DNA of 36,039 nt from an uncultured Paracoccaceae bacterium. Its GTDB lineage: Bacteria > Pseudomonadota > Alphaproteobacteria > Rhizobiales > Amorphaceae. Positions 9,324 through 19,053 of the stretch are shown piece by piece. Under the pieces are notes generated by a model. That model was not told where the DNA came from and made no database searches. It saw nothing but the letters and a program-made list of their open reading frames with translations. The position numbers and the translations under genes were made by a program. The stretch covers positions 1 to 36,039 of the forward strand of contig CAKZYH010000480.1 of NCBI GenBank assembly GCA_937884725.1. Direction: 5' to 3'. Position 1 is the first letter of the stretch. The number at the start of each line of letters is the position of its first letter.

Positions 9324-10715
9324 TTAAGCGGTCGTCAGGGTGGGGAAAAGGTACGGTTTTCCGTAGTCAAAATCGGGATCGTCCCACGCAATCATCTTGC
9401 CGGGGTTGAGGAGCCCCTTCGGATCGGCCTGATGCTTGAAGGCCAGCTGCACCGCATCGGTCTGCTTCATGCCGCCTTCCTCCAGCGTGTAGCGGTGCGG
9501 ATTGAAGATCGGCGCACCCGCAGCCTCATGGATCGCGATGACCTCGTCGAGCCGCTCTTCGGTGGTGAACTGCACCAGCGGCAGCCCAAAACACCCAACA
9601 GCGCCGTCGAAGCGCACAAACTCCAGATGGGTCGGCACCTCAGGCCCAAACGTCTTGGCCATCTGCAAAACTTTTTCGCTGATCCCGGGCGGCGGATAGA
9701 GCACCTGCAGATAGGTGATCGACGGATCCGTCTTCATGGCGCGCAGTGTCGTGTGGTTCCAACCAAGCTCAAACGCAGGCGGCAGCGCCGCCACCGCCTC
9801 CGCATCCGCTGTGTCGGTCCGCAGCGTCACAGTTCCCCCCGCAGCTTCCGCAAGGAACACAACGTCGCTTGCAGCAAAGGGCGCTGCCACCACGACCACC
9901 ATAGCCGCACCCTTCGGCAGATAAGGCTGGTGACGCTTCAGATGCGGCGTGCAGTACTCGTCGAGCACGCAAAGGTTCTTGAGAAGAAGCCCGTCCATCC
10001 CGGCAAGGTGCTCGCCAAAGCGCACCGCACCCTCGAGCGTATCGAACGCGATCAAAATGTCGCTCCAGTCATAGGCCGGCGCCAGCGGCATCGTCACTTC
10101 AGTGATGACGCCCGTCGTCCCATAGGCGTGGTTCGCCTTGGCAATATCGGCCCCTTCCAGCGTGATCACCGTCGGCTCGCTGCCGTCCATCGTCGCGAGC
10201 CGCAGGCTGATGATATTGCCCGGATCGCGAAGACCGCCCCAATGGATGGATCCAACCCCGCCAGACCCCCCAGCAATAAACCCGCCAATGCTCGCCGTCG
10301 TGTAGGTGCTCGGCGACAGGCGCAGCTCCTGACCACCCGGCCGGGTTTGCTTGTCGATCTCCGCCAGGATCGCGCCGGGCTCAGCCGTCACCGTCCCCTG
10401 ACCGATGTGCTTCACCGCCGTCATCGCCGACACATCAAGAACAAGCCCACCAGCCAGCGGCATTGCCTGCCCATAATTGCCGGTGCCGGCCCCGCGCACA
10501 GTCACCGGCACATCATTGTCAAAGCAGGCGCCTAGGATCTGAACCACCTCCGCCTCGCTCTTCGGCACCGCCAGAATGTCGCCGGTGATGTGCTCCAACT
10601 GCCGCTTCAGCACCGGCGAGTACCAGTAAAAGTCGCGGCTCTTGCGCTGGACGATGCGCGGATTGTCTTCCAGCTTGATGTCCGGAAGTGCGGCTTTCAG
10701 GGATGCGATGTCCAT
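9324..10715 (-). CDS. FAD-binding oxidase (GlcD/FAD_binding_4 type)
   Basis: VPVTVRGAGTGNYGQAMPLAGGLVLDVSAMTAV...EPGAILAEIDKQTRPGGQELRLSPSTYTTASIGGFIAGGSGGVGSIHWGGLRD; C-term ADPKGLLNPGKMIAW. Confidence 0.9.
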   Translation of the reverse strand: MDIASLKAALPDIKLEDNPRIVQRKSRDFYWYSPVLKRQLEHITGDILAVPKSEAEVVQILGACFDNDVPVTVRGAGTGNYGQAMPLAGGLVLDVSAMTAVKHIGQGTVTAEPGAILAEIDKQTRPGGQELRLSPSTYTTASIGGFIAGGSGGVGSIHWGGLRDPGNIISLRLATMDGSEPTVITLEGADIAKANHAYGTTGVITEVTMPLAPAYDWSDILIAFDTLEGAVRFGEHLAGMDGLLLKNLCVLDEYCTPHLKRHQPYLPKGAAMVVVVAAPFAASDVVFLAEAAGGTVTLRTDTADAEAVAALPPAFELGWNHTTLRAMKTDPSITYLQVLYPPPGISEKVLQMAKTFGPEVPTHLEFVRFDGAVGCFGLPLVQFTTEERLDEVIAIHEAAGAPIFNPHRYTLEEGGMKQTDAVQLAFKHQADPKGLLNPGKMIAWDDPDFDYGKPYLFPTLTTA

Positions 10716-11986
10716 AGCGTGTCCAGTTCGCTGTAGAGCGGCGGGGCAGCCTCAATGGGCACGCCGCGACGGATGACGTTGCGAGCACTCTCATGGCTGG
10801 CGAAGAGCTCGGTCCACTCCCGCGCGCCAAAAATGACGAGGTCGGCCGGCATTCCCTCCTCAACGGTCCGCACCGGCTGGCCCATGATTGCCGACGGTGT
10901 TGCGCTAAAGGCCCTCGGCCAATCGCCCACCGGGTGGTCGAGATGCAAAATCCGGGTCGCCTCGCGCCAAACCTCAGCCATATCCAGATCGCCGTAGGCA
11001 AAAAACGGATCACGCGTGTTGTCCGAGGCAATAGCCACCGCAATCCCCCGCGCGGCCATCTCATGCACCAGCGTACCGCCGCGGATGCGCGGTGTGCGCC
11101 CCGCCTGGCGATCCTGCAGATACATGTTGCACAATGGCAGTGAGACGACCGCGATGTTCTGCGCCGCGACGGCATCAAGGGTTCGGTCAGCGTCGCTATC
11201 GCTCATGGTCATCAGCGAGCAACAATGACCGCAGGTGATCTGGCCCGAAAAACCGATGCGCTCCGCCTCGGCTGCCACCGCAGCGAGGCAGTTCGACGAT
11301 GGATCCAACGATTCGTCAGAGTGAAAGTCGATGTCGAGCCCCCGCCGCTCCGCCTCTTCCATCAGTGCCCGCAGTTGGGGAACAAGCGAGGGCACCGGGT
11401 AAAGTACCGCCCCCACAATCCCCCCGTGCTGGGTTACCAGATCAAACAGCGGACCCACATCGTCCGGCAAAACGTCGATGCCAGTGAGGCTCACACCCTG
11501 CAGCGCTATCCGGTCCGCCCAAGCCTCGCGCACCTCAGCAAAAACCGGCCACGAAATCTCGCCCTGATCCTCCAGCGTGTCGATGTGGGTGCGGATCTCG
11601 GCAGTCCCGTGCGCGTACGCAGTTGTTAGGGAAAACTCCATCCGAGCGCGCACGTCAGCTGCTGACCAGTGGGCCCGCTGGTCGGCCATGGTGGCGTGGA
11701 GCGCGCCATCAAACGTTCCGTCTGGGTTAGGTGTCCGCGGCCAAATATGCCCCTTGTCCAAATGCGTGTGCATGTCGCTAAACGCTGGGACAACGATGCC
11801 GCCGGCGCAGTCGATGCACTCCTCGCCTGCGCGACCAACCTCACCAGTCGCCGCCATCGAGGCCCCCGTCGGATCCTGGGACACGGCCTCAATGCGATCC
11901 CCCCGCAGTCGCAGGCTGACCGGCGTCAGCGCATCCCCGTCCCCGCCGGCAAGGCAGGCCGGCACTCGGGCATTCAACAAAATCAC
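10697..11986 (-). CDS. Amidohydrolase, cytosine deaminase-like
   Basis: Metal motifs SDMHTHLDKGH, DIDFHSDES, ITCGHCCSL, IASDNTRDPF; C-terminal ADLVIFGAREWTELF. Confidence 0.85.
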   Translation of the reverse strand: MILLNARVPACLAGGDGDALTPVSLRLRGDRIEAVSQDPTGASMAATGEVGRAGEECIDCAGGIVVPAFSDMHTHLDKGHIWPRTPNPDGTFDGALHATMADQRAHWSAADVRARMEFSLTTAYAHGTAEIRTHIDTLEDQGEISWPVFAEVREAWADRIALQGVSLTGIDVLPDDVGPLFDLVTQHGGIVGAVLYPVPSLVPQLRALMEEAERRGLDIDFHSDESLDPSSNCLAAVAAEAERIGFSGQITCGHCCSLMTMSDSDADRTLDAVAAQNIAVVSLPLCNMYLQDRQAGRTPRIRGGTLVHEMAARGIAVAIASDNTRDPFFAYGDLDMAEVWREATRILHLDHPVGDWPRAFSATPSAIMGQPVRTVEEGMPADLVIFGAREWTELFASHESARNVIRRGVPIEAAPPLYSELDTLWTSHP

Positions 11987-12852
11987 CGGTTGCCCTTGGA
12001 CATCGCGCTTTCATGCCAGCTCGACAGCAGCTTCGACGAGATGAAGGCGAGCGTGACGTAGATGACGATCCCCGTCAGCGAGATCAGAAACAGCGCCGCA
12101 AACAGGCGCGGGATCTGAAGCCGATAGCCCGCCTCGATCAGCCGAGACGCGAGCCCCGTCCCCGCGCCGGCAGACCCCGCCACAAACTCCGCAACCACAG
12201 CACCGATCAGCGCAAGACCGCCAGCAATCCGCAGCCCACCCAGAAAGTAAGGCATAGCACCCGGCAGTTGCAGGTAGCGCAAAGTTTGCCACCGCGACGC
12301 GCCATAAAGCTTGTAGAGGTCGCGAAGGTTCCGGTCAGCCGAATTCAACCCTAGCGTCGTGTTTGATAAGATCGGAAAGAACGCTACAATCCACGCGCAC
12401 AACAAAAGCTTAGCGTAAATATTCTCAACGTAGATGTTGATCAGCGGAAACACCGCAACAATCGGCGTCACCTGTAACACCACGGCAATGGGGAAGATGG
12501 CATACTCCACAAGCCGCGACTGAGTGAGCGCAATCGCAATCGTAACGCCCAACGTGACAGCCAAAAACAGCGCACCAAACGTAATGATCAGCGTGTTGAC
12601 GAGCCCGCTGAAGAGCATCGCACGATCCTCAACCAGAGCGTCGAGAACCCGTGCAGGGCTAGGCAAGATATAGTGTGGCACGTTGTTCGTCGTCACATAG
12701 TCTTGCCACAAACAAATGAGCCCCGCGATCACCGCGGTGGGCAAGGCGATGCGCAAAAACGCATCGAGACGTTGCCAACGCTTCAGCTTCGCCGCCGCTT
12801 CCCTCGTCGCCGGGACCCCAGGCGGCGGTGCATCGTTCGCGGTGATCGTCAT
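11983..12852 (-). CDS. ABC transporter permease (SsuC/TauC/NMT1-type)
   Basis: ...DLYKLYGASRWQTLRYLQLPGAMPYFLGGLRIAGGLALIGAVVAEFVAGSAGAGTGLASRL... EAA loop of nitrate/sulfonate-class permeases. Confidence 0.92.
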   Translation of the reverse strand: MTITANDAPPPGVPATREAAAKLKRWQRLDAFLRIALPTAVIAGLICLWQDYVTTNNVPHYILPSPARVLDALVEDRAMLFSGLVNTLIITFGALFLAVTLGVTIAIALTQSRLVEYAIFPIAVVLQVTPIVAVFPLINIYVENIYAKLLLCAWIVAFFPILSNTTLGLNSADRNLRDLYKLYGASRWQTLRYLQLPGAMPYFLGGLRIAGGLALIGAVVAEFVAGSAGAGTGLASRLIEAGYRLQIPRLFAALFLISLTGIVIYVTLAFISSKLLSSWHESAMSKGNR

Positions 12853-13664
12853 GCGCTCATGGCCTTGGAAAGGGCGTCCGAGGTGCGCCGCGCGATGGCC
12901 GAAAAGCCCTCCGATAGGCGAAACTCCTGGGTGCGCTGCCGCGGCCCATCCACCTCGATGGACTGAGCGATGCGCCCTGGCCGCCCCGTCATCACAGCAA
13001 TCCGCGTCGACAGATAAACGCTCTCAAACACCGAGTGGGTCACGAACATCACCGTCCAGCCGCGCTCGTCCCACAGCCTCAACAGATCATCGTTCAGCTT
13101 AAAGCGCGTGATTTCGTCCAGCGCTGCAAACGGCTCATCCATCAGAAGCACATCAGGATCGGTGGCGAGCGCCCTTGCAATCGAGACCCGCATCTTCATG
13201 CCGCCCGACAGCTCCCGCGGATAGGCCGCGCGGAAGTCAGCCAGCCCAACGCTTTCCAGCGCATGCATAATCTGCGGCTCGGCTGTTTTGCGGCCCACAC
13301 CCTTCAGACGCATCGGCAGGTAGACGTTGTCAAAAACCTTGGCCCACGGCATCAGCGTCGGCTCTTGGAAGACAAAGCTCACCTCGCGCCGTTTCGGATC
13401 GGCCGCCGTGCCTTCCCAGCGAATGTCGCCATCCGTCGGGCTATCCAATTGCGAAATCAGCCGCAAAATCGTGGACTTGCCGCACCCAGACGGCCCGAGC
13501 AGGGACAAAAACTCCCCCTTGCCCACGGTCAGGTCGACCCCGTGCAACGCGCGCGTCCCGTTATCAAACGTCTTGCCTACTGAGCGCAGGGTGACCAGCG
13601 GCGGGGGCACCGCCGCTGGTGTCTCGCCGCCCTCAAGCGGCGCGTTGGCGAGGGTCTCGCTCAC
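12849..13664 (-). CDS. ABC transporter ATP-binding protein (SsuB/TauB-like)
   Basis: LLGPSGCGKSTILRLIS; SFVFQEPTLMPWAKVFDNV; LSGGMKMRVSIARALATDPDVLLMDEPFAALDEITR; FVTHSVFESVYLSTRIAVM. Confidence 0.95.
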   Translation of the reverse strand: MSETLANAPLEGGETPAAVPPPLVTLRSVGKTFDNGTRALHGVDLTVGKGEFLSLLGPSGCGKSTILRLISQLDSPTDGDIRWEGTAADPKRREVSFVFQEPTLMPWAKVFDNVYLPMRLKGVGRKTAEPQIMHALESVGLADFRAAYPRELSGGMKMRVSIARALATDPDVLLMDEPFAALDEITRFKLNDDLLRLWDERGWTVMFVTHSVFESVYLSTRIAVMTGRPGRIAQSIEVDGPRQRTQEFRLSEGFSAIARRTSDALSKAMSA

Positions 13665-14689
13665 TCGACGCCGAGTTCCTTCTTCGTCTCCAGCGCGGCA
13701 CCAGTGTTGGCAAAATCCAGCGAGTAGGTGGACGCAAGGTCAATGCCCTCAGGCGCAACACCAGCGGCAAGCATCTTCTCGTAGAACGACGTGAACCGCT
13801 CGTCGGTCATCGCGCCGATCCCCATGGTGAGCGAATCGCCCGAATCGACGATGCCGTATTCCTTCATCTTCTCGATGGAGAACGCCAGCTGCGCATCGCT
13901 CATGTTGGGGTTCTGCTCCTGGATCATCGCGTTCGCCGCCGACGGGTCACCATACAAATAATTGGCCCAACCGATGGACGAGCCCTCCACAAAGCATTTC
14001 ACCGCCTCAGGGTTTTCTTCCATGTAGGGCCGCATGACCTCCACAGTCGTCGCGTAGCTGTCGAACCCATAGTCCGCCAACAGGAAGATGTTGGGCGAGA
14101 AGCCGCCTTCGGTCTCAATGGCAAACGGCTCCGACGTCACATACCCTTGCTGACCGGACTTCTTGTTGGCAAGGAATGGCGCGGGGTTAAACGTGTAGGG
14201 CGCGCGGTTGTCGGCGCTAAATCCGTATTCGTCGATCATCCATTGGTAGTACGACTGAAAGCCGTTGTCGCCGATGAACAGCGTGTCGGCCTCTTTCAGC
14301 GACTCGAACGTATCGAGCCCCTGGTCGGGGTGGGTCATGATGACCTGCGGCTCTTTTTGCATGTGCGAGGCAACGACCACGACCGGAATCTCTTCCGCCG
14401 CCGCGTTGAACACCTGCAACAGGTTGCCGCCCATGTGGAATTGAATGCGCCCCGCCAAAAGCAGCGCACGGTTGTTCACCTGCGGGCCGCCCGGCGCGAT
14501 GGTCACATCAAGGCCGCACGCTTCGTAGGTGCCGTCCACAACCGCCTGATAGTAGCCGCCGTGCTCGGCCTGCGGGAGCCAGTTCGTGCCGAAGGTGACG
14601 GCGGTGGTGTCCTGAGCTTGGGCCGCGCCCAGGAGCGCGGTAGAGCCCAAAAGAGCAACAAAGATGCGCGTCATGGAAATGTCTCTCAT
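13661..14689 (-). CDS. ABC transporter substrate-binding protein (NMT1/THI5-like)
   Basis: Signal peptide MRDISMTRIFVALLGSTALLGAAQAQD (ATG at 14689; alternative 14674), then VTFGTNWLPQAEHGGYYQAVVDGTYEACGLDVTIAPGGPQV...; start moved in from ORF-track 14878. Confidence 0.88.
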   Translation of the reverse strand: MRDISMTRIFVALLGSTALLGAAQAQDTTAVTFGTNWLPQAEHGGYYQAVVDGTYEACGLDVTIAPGGPQVNNRALLLAGRIQFHMGGNLLQVFNAAAEEIPVVVVASHMQKEPQVIMTHPDQGLDTFESLKEADTLFIGDNGFQSYYQWMIDEYGFSADNRAPYTFNPAPFLANKKSGQQGYVTSEPFAIETEGGFSPNIFLLADYGFDSYATTVEVMRPYMEENPEAVKCFVEGSSIGWANYLYGDPSAANAMIQEQNPNMSDAQLAFSIEKMKEYGIVDSGDSLTMGIGAMTDERFTSFYEKMLAAGVAPEGIDLASTYSLDFANTGAALETKKELGVE

Positions 14690-14770
14690 GGTTCGGTCGG
14701 GTGAGGTCATCGAATAACGGTTGCAGGGCCTCTTTGCCGTCGCAACAGCCACTATTTCTGGCGCCTTTTC

Positions 14771-14801
14771 TTGCAAGCACCATGCCGCGATGTGGTTGCA
14801 A
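14771..14801. promoter_or_regulatory. Inverted repeat, candidate operator between divergent ABC operon and RidA gene
   Basis: TTGCAAGCAC (14771-14780), 11-nt spacer, GTGGTTGCAA (14792-14801); 9/10 arm match. Confidence 0.4.
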
Positions 14802-14925
14802 AAGCACCCGGCAACAGTGCGGTAAAGCGTGGTTGAGGAGACGTAAAGCGCCGCAAGGCATAAAGTTTGCGTGCCCACCCGGGCGCCCGAACGGCGCCTC
14901 GTCAGCGATCCAGAAAAGGTGACCC

Positions 14926-15312
14926 ATGACCCCGATCACGCCGCCGCAGATCCACCCCCCCTTCGCCAACTATGCCCACGGCATTGTGGTGCCGGCGGGG
15001 ATGCGTCTTCTGGTGTTGTCGGGGCAGCTCGGGATCGCTGCCGACGCGTCCGTCCCGAAGGACGCCGAGGGCCAGGCCGACCTTTGCTTTGCCAACATCG
15101 CCGCTGTCCTCGCCGCCGCGGGCGCAGGCCCTGAGGCCGTTGTCCGGCTCAACGCCTACGTCAGCGGCCGCCAGCACCTCGCCGGCTACATGGTGGCCCG
15201 CGACCGCTTTGTGTCAAATCCCGCCCCTGCCTCAACGCTCATGAGCGTCACCGGCCTTGCCCGCGATGAGTCCGTCCTTGAGGTGGAGGCACTCGCCGCA
15301 CTGCCCGGTTAA
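14926..15312 (+). CDS. RidA (YjgF/YER057c/UK114) family protein
   Basis: IVVPAGMRLLVLSGQLGIAADASVPKDAEGQADLCFANIAAVLAAAGAGPEAVVRLNAYVSGRQHLAGYMVARDRF...PASTLMSVTGLARDESVLEVEALAAL. Confidence 0.9.
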   Translation: MTPITPPQIHPPFANYAHGIVVPAGMRLLVLSGQLGIAADASVPKDAEGQADLCFANIAAVLAAAGAGPEAVVRLNAYVSGRQHLAGYMVARDRFVSNPAPASTLMSVTGLARDESVLEVEALAALPG

Positions 15313-16412
15313 CCCTCCGGCAGCGCCGCGCGTACCCGCCCGTCGGGCTCGGTGACCGCGCGGCCCAACAGCTCCAGCTCAGTCAGCGCCGCGATCACCC
15401 GGTACGCCGGATGGCCCACATCGCGCACAATCACATCCCGATCGACTGGGGTCAGCGACAACAGCGACGCCACCGCGTCCGCAACCGTGTGTTCGGGCGC
15501 GTCATCCTCGCCCACCAGCGGCGGTGCCTCGGCCTCAAACAGCGCCAAGGTCCGTTGCCCGCCCTCAAACACAGCGCTCAACACATCGTCCGCCGAAATC
15601 GCAAGTCCCGCGCCCTGCCGCAGCAAGCTGAGACACCCCTCAACACGCGGATCAAGCGGAGAACCCGGAACCGCAAACACCTCACGGTTCTGGTCGTTGG
15701 CATAACGCGCGGTGTGGAGCGCCCCGGACCGCGCGCTCGCCTCCACTACCACCGTCGCCAGCGATAGGCCGGCAATCAGCCGGTTGCGTCGCGGATAGTC
15801 GCGCGGCAGCGGGTTATGCCCAAGCGGCATCTCTGTCACGAGTGCGCCCTCTGCTGCGATCGCCTCAGCAAGGTCCTCGTTGTCAGCCGGCGTCGGCCGA
15901 TCAACGCCACCGGCCAGAACAGCAACCGTCGCCGCCGGCCCAGCGCCCCTGTGCGCCGCCGCATCAATGCCAAGCGCAAGACCCGACGTCACGACCGTGC
16001 CAGCGGCCACAAACCGCTCCGCAAAGCGCCGCGCCAACGTACCACCCGCCGCAGAGGCCTTGCGCGCACCCACAATTGCGAGCTGTGGGCGGTGGAGCAG
16101 AGCGGTAGTCCCCCGCACCATGATCACCGGCGGCGGCGCATGGATTGCGGCAAGCTGCGGCGGGTAATCGGGCGTGCCCAAAAACACCATACGCACCCCG
16201 CGCCGCGCCGCAGCCGCCTGTTCGCGCTCCACCGCACCCGCTGGCGGCGCAACGCCCGCCGTGTGCCAACGGGGCATGTCGGCCAGTGCATCCGCTGCCG
16301 AGCCATACCGGCGCAGCGCATCGCGAAAGGTTGCCGGCCCCACCTGCGGCGTTCGGATCAGCCGCAGCCACGCGACCTCCTCCTCAGCGCTCGCGGGACC
16401 TGAAACGCTCAC
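15309..16412 (-). CDS. dprA: DNA-processing protein DprA
   Basis: [48 protein letters not shown]...[89 protein letters not shown]. Confidence 0.96.
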   Translation of the reverse strand: MSVSGPASAEEEVAWLRLIRTPQVGPATFRDALRRYGSAADALADMPRWHTAGVAPPAGAVEREQAAAARRGVRMVFLGTPDYPPQLAAIHAPPPVIMVRGTTALLHRPQLAIVGARKASAAGGTLARRFAERFVAAGTVVTSGLALGIDAAAHRGAGPAATVAVLAGGVDRPTPADNEDLAEAIAAEGALVTEMPLGHNPLPRDYPRRNRLIAGLSLATVVVEASARSGALHTARYANDQNREVFAVPGSPLDPRVEGCLSLLRQGAGLAISADDVLSAVFEGGQRTLALFEAEAPPLVGEDDAPEHTVADAVASLLSLTPVDRDVIVRDVGHPAYRVIAALTELELLGRAVTEPDGRVRAALPEG

Positions 16413-17026
16413 GACTTCTTGCCGATTTTGCTCTCAGTGCCCGACAAAAGCCGCTGGATGTTCGGCGTGTGCTTGTACCAAATGAGCGCTGTCATCAGGC
16501 CAAACACCTCAGCGTACTGTATCTGATTGAGCGCCACGAGGATGAATGGGGTCGCGAACGTCGCGGTCAGCGAAGCGGCCGAAGAAAAGCGCAGTGCGAA
16601 CGCCATCGCGAGCCATACCGCTCCGAAGCCAAGCCCAGCATAAAGCGAGCATCCGGCGAGACACCCGATGTAGGTCGCCACGCCCTTGCCGCCCTTAAAG
16701 CCAAGCCAAACCGGAAAAAGGTGCCCCAGAAGCGCAGCAAGTGCAGCGGTGACGGCCTGGTCGGGGCCGCCAAAATGAAATGCTGCGAGCACAGGGAGGG
16801 TCCCTTTCAGCCCGTCCAGCATGACAGTCGCAAACGCGATGTCCTTGCGTCCCGTGCGTAGCACATTGGTGGCGCCGATGTTGCCCGAGCCGATCTTGCG
16901 AACGTCCCCGAGCCCTGCCGCCTTGGTGAGAACAAGGCCGAATGGGATCGAGCCCAAAAGGTAGGAGAGGGCGAAGGTCATGGCGTAAAACGGCCAATCT
17001 GCGGCCCAGCTGATGGGATCAGGCAT
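16409..17026 (-). CDS. plsY: Glycerol-3-phosphate acyltransferase PlsY
   Basis: [40 protein letters not shown]...[23 protein letters not shown]; start at ATG 17026 (MPDPISW). Confidence 0.95.
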   Translation of the reverse strand: MPDPISWAADWPFYAMTFALSYLLGSIPFGLVLTKAAGLGDVRKIGSGNIGATNVLRTGRKDIAFATVMLDGLKGTLPVLAAFHFGGPDQAVTAALAALLGHLFPVWLGFKGGKGVATYIGCLAGCSLYAGLGFGAVWLAMAFALRFSSAASLTATFATPFILVALNQIQYAEVFGLMTALIWYKHTPNIQRLLSGTESKIGKKS

Positions 17027-17139
17027 GGCTGCTCCGTCGATGAATTGGCCAATGTCTACGCGAATGCGTCGCCTTTGACGCCCCTTGATTGTGGAGGCGC
17101 GGGGGAAAATTTCTTGCAACCTTAGCGGATTGAGGGACT

Positions 17140-17153
17140 TGACAAGCCTGTCA
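17140..17153. promoter_or_regulatory. Small inverted repeat upstream of acyl-CoA dehydrogenase gene
   Basis: TGACA-AGCC-TGTCA, about 40 nt upstream of ATG 17193, overlapping TTGACA and close to GATAAT. Confidence 0.3.
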
Positions 17154-17192
17154 TGATAATACGCGCGATGAACTGCCGGAGATGAGACGCTG

Positions 17193-18857
17193 ATGGATGA
17201 CACTGTGGGCCGCCGCTTTACGTGGCGCAGGCCAGAGCCTGCCGCGGCGCCGCAGCCGGCAAAGCCGCCGGAGCGCTCCGACGCCTACAACGCCTACGCT
17301 GATGATCCGGCCCTCATGGCCTGCCTCGATCCCGTGCTCGACGATCAGGCCGAGGACGAACTGCGCGCGCTCGGCACCTTCTGGGGCTCATCGGACGCGA
17401 AGGAAATCGCACGGCTCGCCGTCGCCGCAGGCCAACCGCTCGTGCGCGAAGACCCTTACGGCAACCGCATCGACAGTTTCGACATCCACCCCGCATTCCG
17501 CGCGCTCCTCAAGCGCGGCGTCGCTGAGGGCCTGCCATCGGCCGCCTGGTCCGACAGCGACGACAGGCGGCTTCACAGGCTGCGCGCGGCCCGTCTCTAC
17601 ATGACCGCCCAGTGCGAGCGGGGCCATCTCCTGCCCCTGTGCGGTACCCACGCCGCCGTTGCCGCGCTGGTTTACGCGCCAAACCTTGAGGGCGAGCTTT
17701 TCCCCCTCATCGAAGGCCGGGTCTACGATCCGTTTGAGCTCGCCTCCGCCGACAAAGAGGGCATCCTCATCACCCTCGCGACGGCGGGGCACTCGCCCAC
17801 AAACGGCCCAGCGTCAGGCCTGCGCGCCGATCCGGCTGGCGGAGACCGCCTGCGCGTATCGGGCATCGCGCCCTTTGTGCCTTCGCCCACGGCCGACTTC
17901 TTCTTCGTCATCGCCCAGTCGCTGGATGGCCCCACGGCCGCCCTCGTGCCGCGCTATGGCGGTGACAACGATGGCACGATCTTCGTCGATGGCGTCACCG
18001 AACCGGTCGGCATGCGCTCGCAGGCCTTTGCATCCATTCGGTTCGAGGGCGCGATGGCGCGGCGGGTCGGCGATCCGGGGCGAGGCCTGTCGGTGCTTCG
18101 CGATGTGCGCACACTCAGCGAACTTGACACCACGATCATCGCCGCCGGAACCGCTCGCGGCGCCGTCGTGGGGCTCTATGAAACGCTGCGCGAGCGCAGA
18201 AGCGATGACCGCGCGCCTCTCGCTGAACCAGAAGTTATGCAATCCCTCGCCGGCATGGCGATGGACGTCTCGGCGCTGACGGCACTCGCGCTCCGCCTTG
18301 CCGGCGCGTTCGACCAAGCCTTTGAGCGCGATAGCGATCACGCCATCGCCCGTATCGGTACACCGGCCGCGCGGGTCTACGCCCTCGGCATCGCCCAGAG
18401 GATCGCGCTCGAAGCCGCCGAGCTGATCGGCCCTGTCACGCTGCGCGCGTCCCACCCGGCCGCACTCGCTGCCGCGGACCTTGCCACGCTCGCCCATTGG
18501 GACGGCAGCGCCAGCGGTGCCGCAACAGAGCTTGCCGGGCTCGTCGCGCGCGATCCTCAATTGCTTCGTGATTGCCTGGACGAAGTCGCTGCGGAGCTCG
18601 GCTCAGCGGGCGACAGCGTCGTCCAGCAGATTGAGGCCCTCGGCGAAGACACCGCTGGCGACGTCTACTTCGCCCATCGATTCGCCGAACAACTCGCGAT
18701 GCTGATCGCCGTCACCACCATGCGCCGTCATCTGCCGCGGGTTGTCGGCGACGCCTTCCTCGCCAACCGTCTGGAAGGCATCTACGGACACAGCGCCGGT
18801 GCCGTACAGTTCGAAGACCCCCGGGAAGTCATCGAGCTTCTGCTGCCGGACTTCTAA
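17193..18857 (+). CDS. AidB-like acyl-CoA dehydrogenase family protein (divergent)
   Basis: 554 aa; [77 protein letters not shown]-terminal [30 protein letters not shown]; layout resembles AidB-type acyl-CoA dehydrogenases. Confidence 0.7.
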   Translation: MDDTVGRRFTWRRPEPAAAPQPAKPPERSDAYNAYADDPALMACLDPVLDDQAEDELRALGTFWGSSDAKEIARLAVAAGQPLVREDPYGNRIDSFDIHPAFRALLKRGVAEGLPSAAWSDSDDRRLHRLRAARLYMTAQCERGHLLPLCGTHAAVAALVYAPNLEGELFPLIEGRVYDPFELASADKEGILITLATAGHSPTNGPASGLRADPAGGDRLRVSGIAPFVPSPTADFFFVIAQSLDGPTAALVPRYGGDNDGTIFVDGVTEPVGMRSQAFASIRFEGAMARRVGDPGRGLSVLRDVRTLSELDTTIIAAGTARGAVVGLYETLRERRSDDRAPLAEPEVMQSLAGMAMDVSALTALALRLAGAFDQAFERDSDHAIARIGTPAARVYALGIAQRIALEAAELIGPVTLRASHPAALAAADLATLAHWDGSASGAATELAGLVARDPQLLRDCLDEVAAELGSAGDSVVQQIEALGEDTAGDVYFAHRFAEQLAMLIAVTTMRRHLPRVVGDAFLANRLEGIYGHSAGAVQFEDPREVIELLLPDF

Positions 18858-19053
18858 ACCAGCTTTGCCTTTTTGTCGGTGATTGACGGAACTGAGGGCG
18901 TGACCCAATGCGCCAAGAAGTAGGCTGAGCACCACGGCGCCGATGCGCATCTCTTCTAAGGGTGTCAGCCCCTTTGTGTGCGGCTTGCAAGCCGACCCCA
19001 TCGGCCTCACACTGCGGACGGATGGCAACTGTGAGCTGCGGGGCGATCTACAC

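Noticed and set aside
9303-10535. 410-aa plus-strand ORF antisense to the FAD oxidase
   Set aside because: Arg/His-rich shadow frame with no domain signature; the opposite strand encodes a clear FAD-binding protein.
15309-17026. dprA-plsY 4-nt overlap as an unusual linkage
   Set aside because: Neighbouring plsY and dprA is an ordinary arrangement in alphaproteobacteria.
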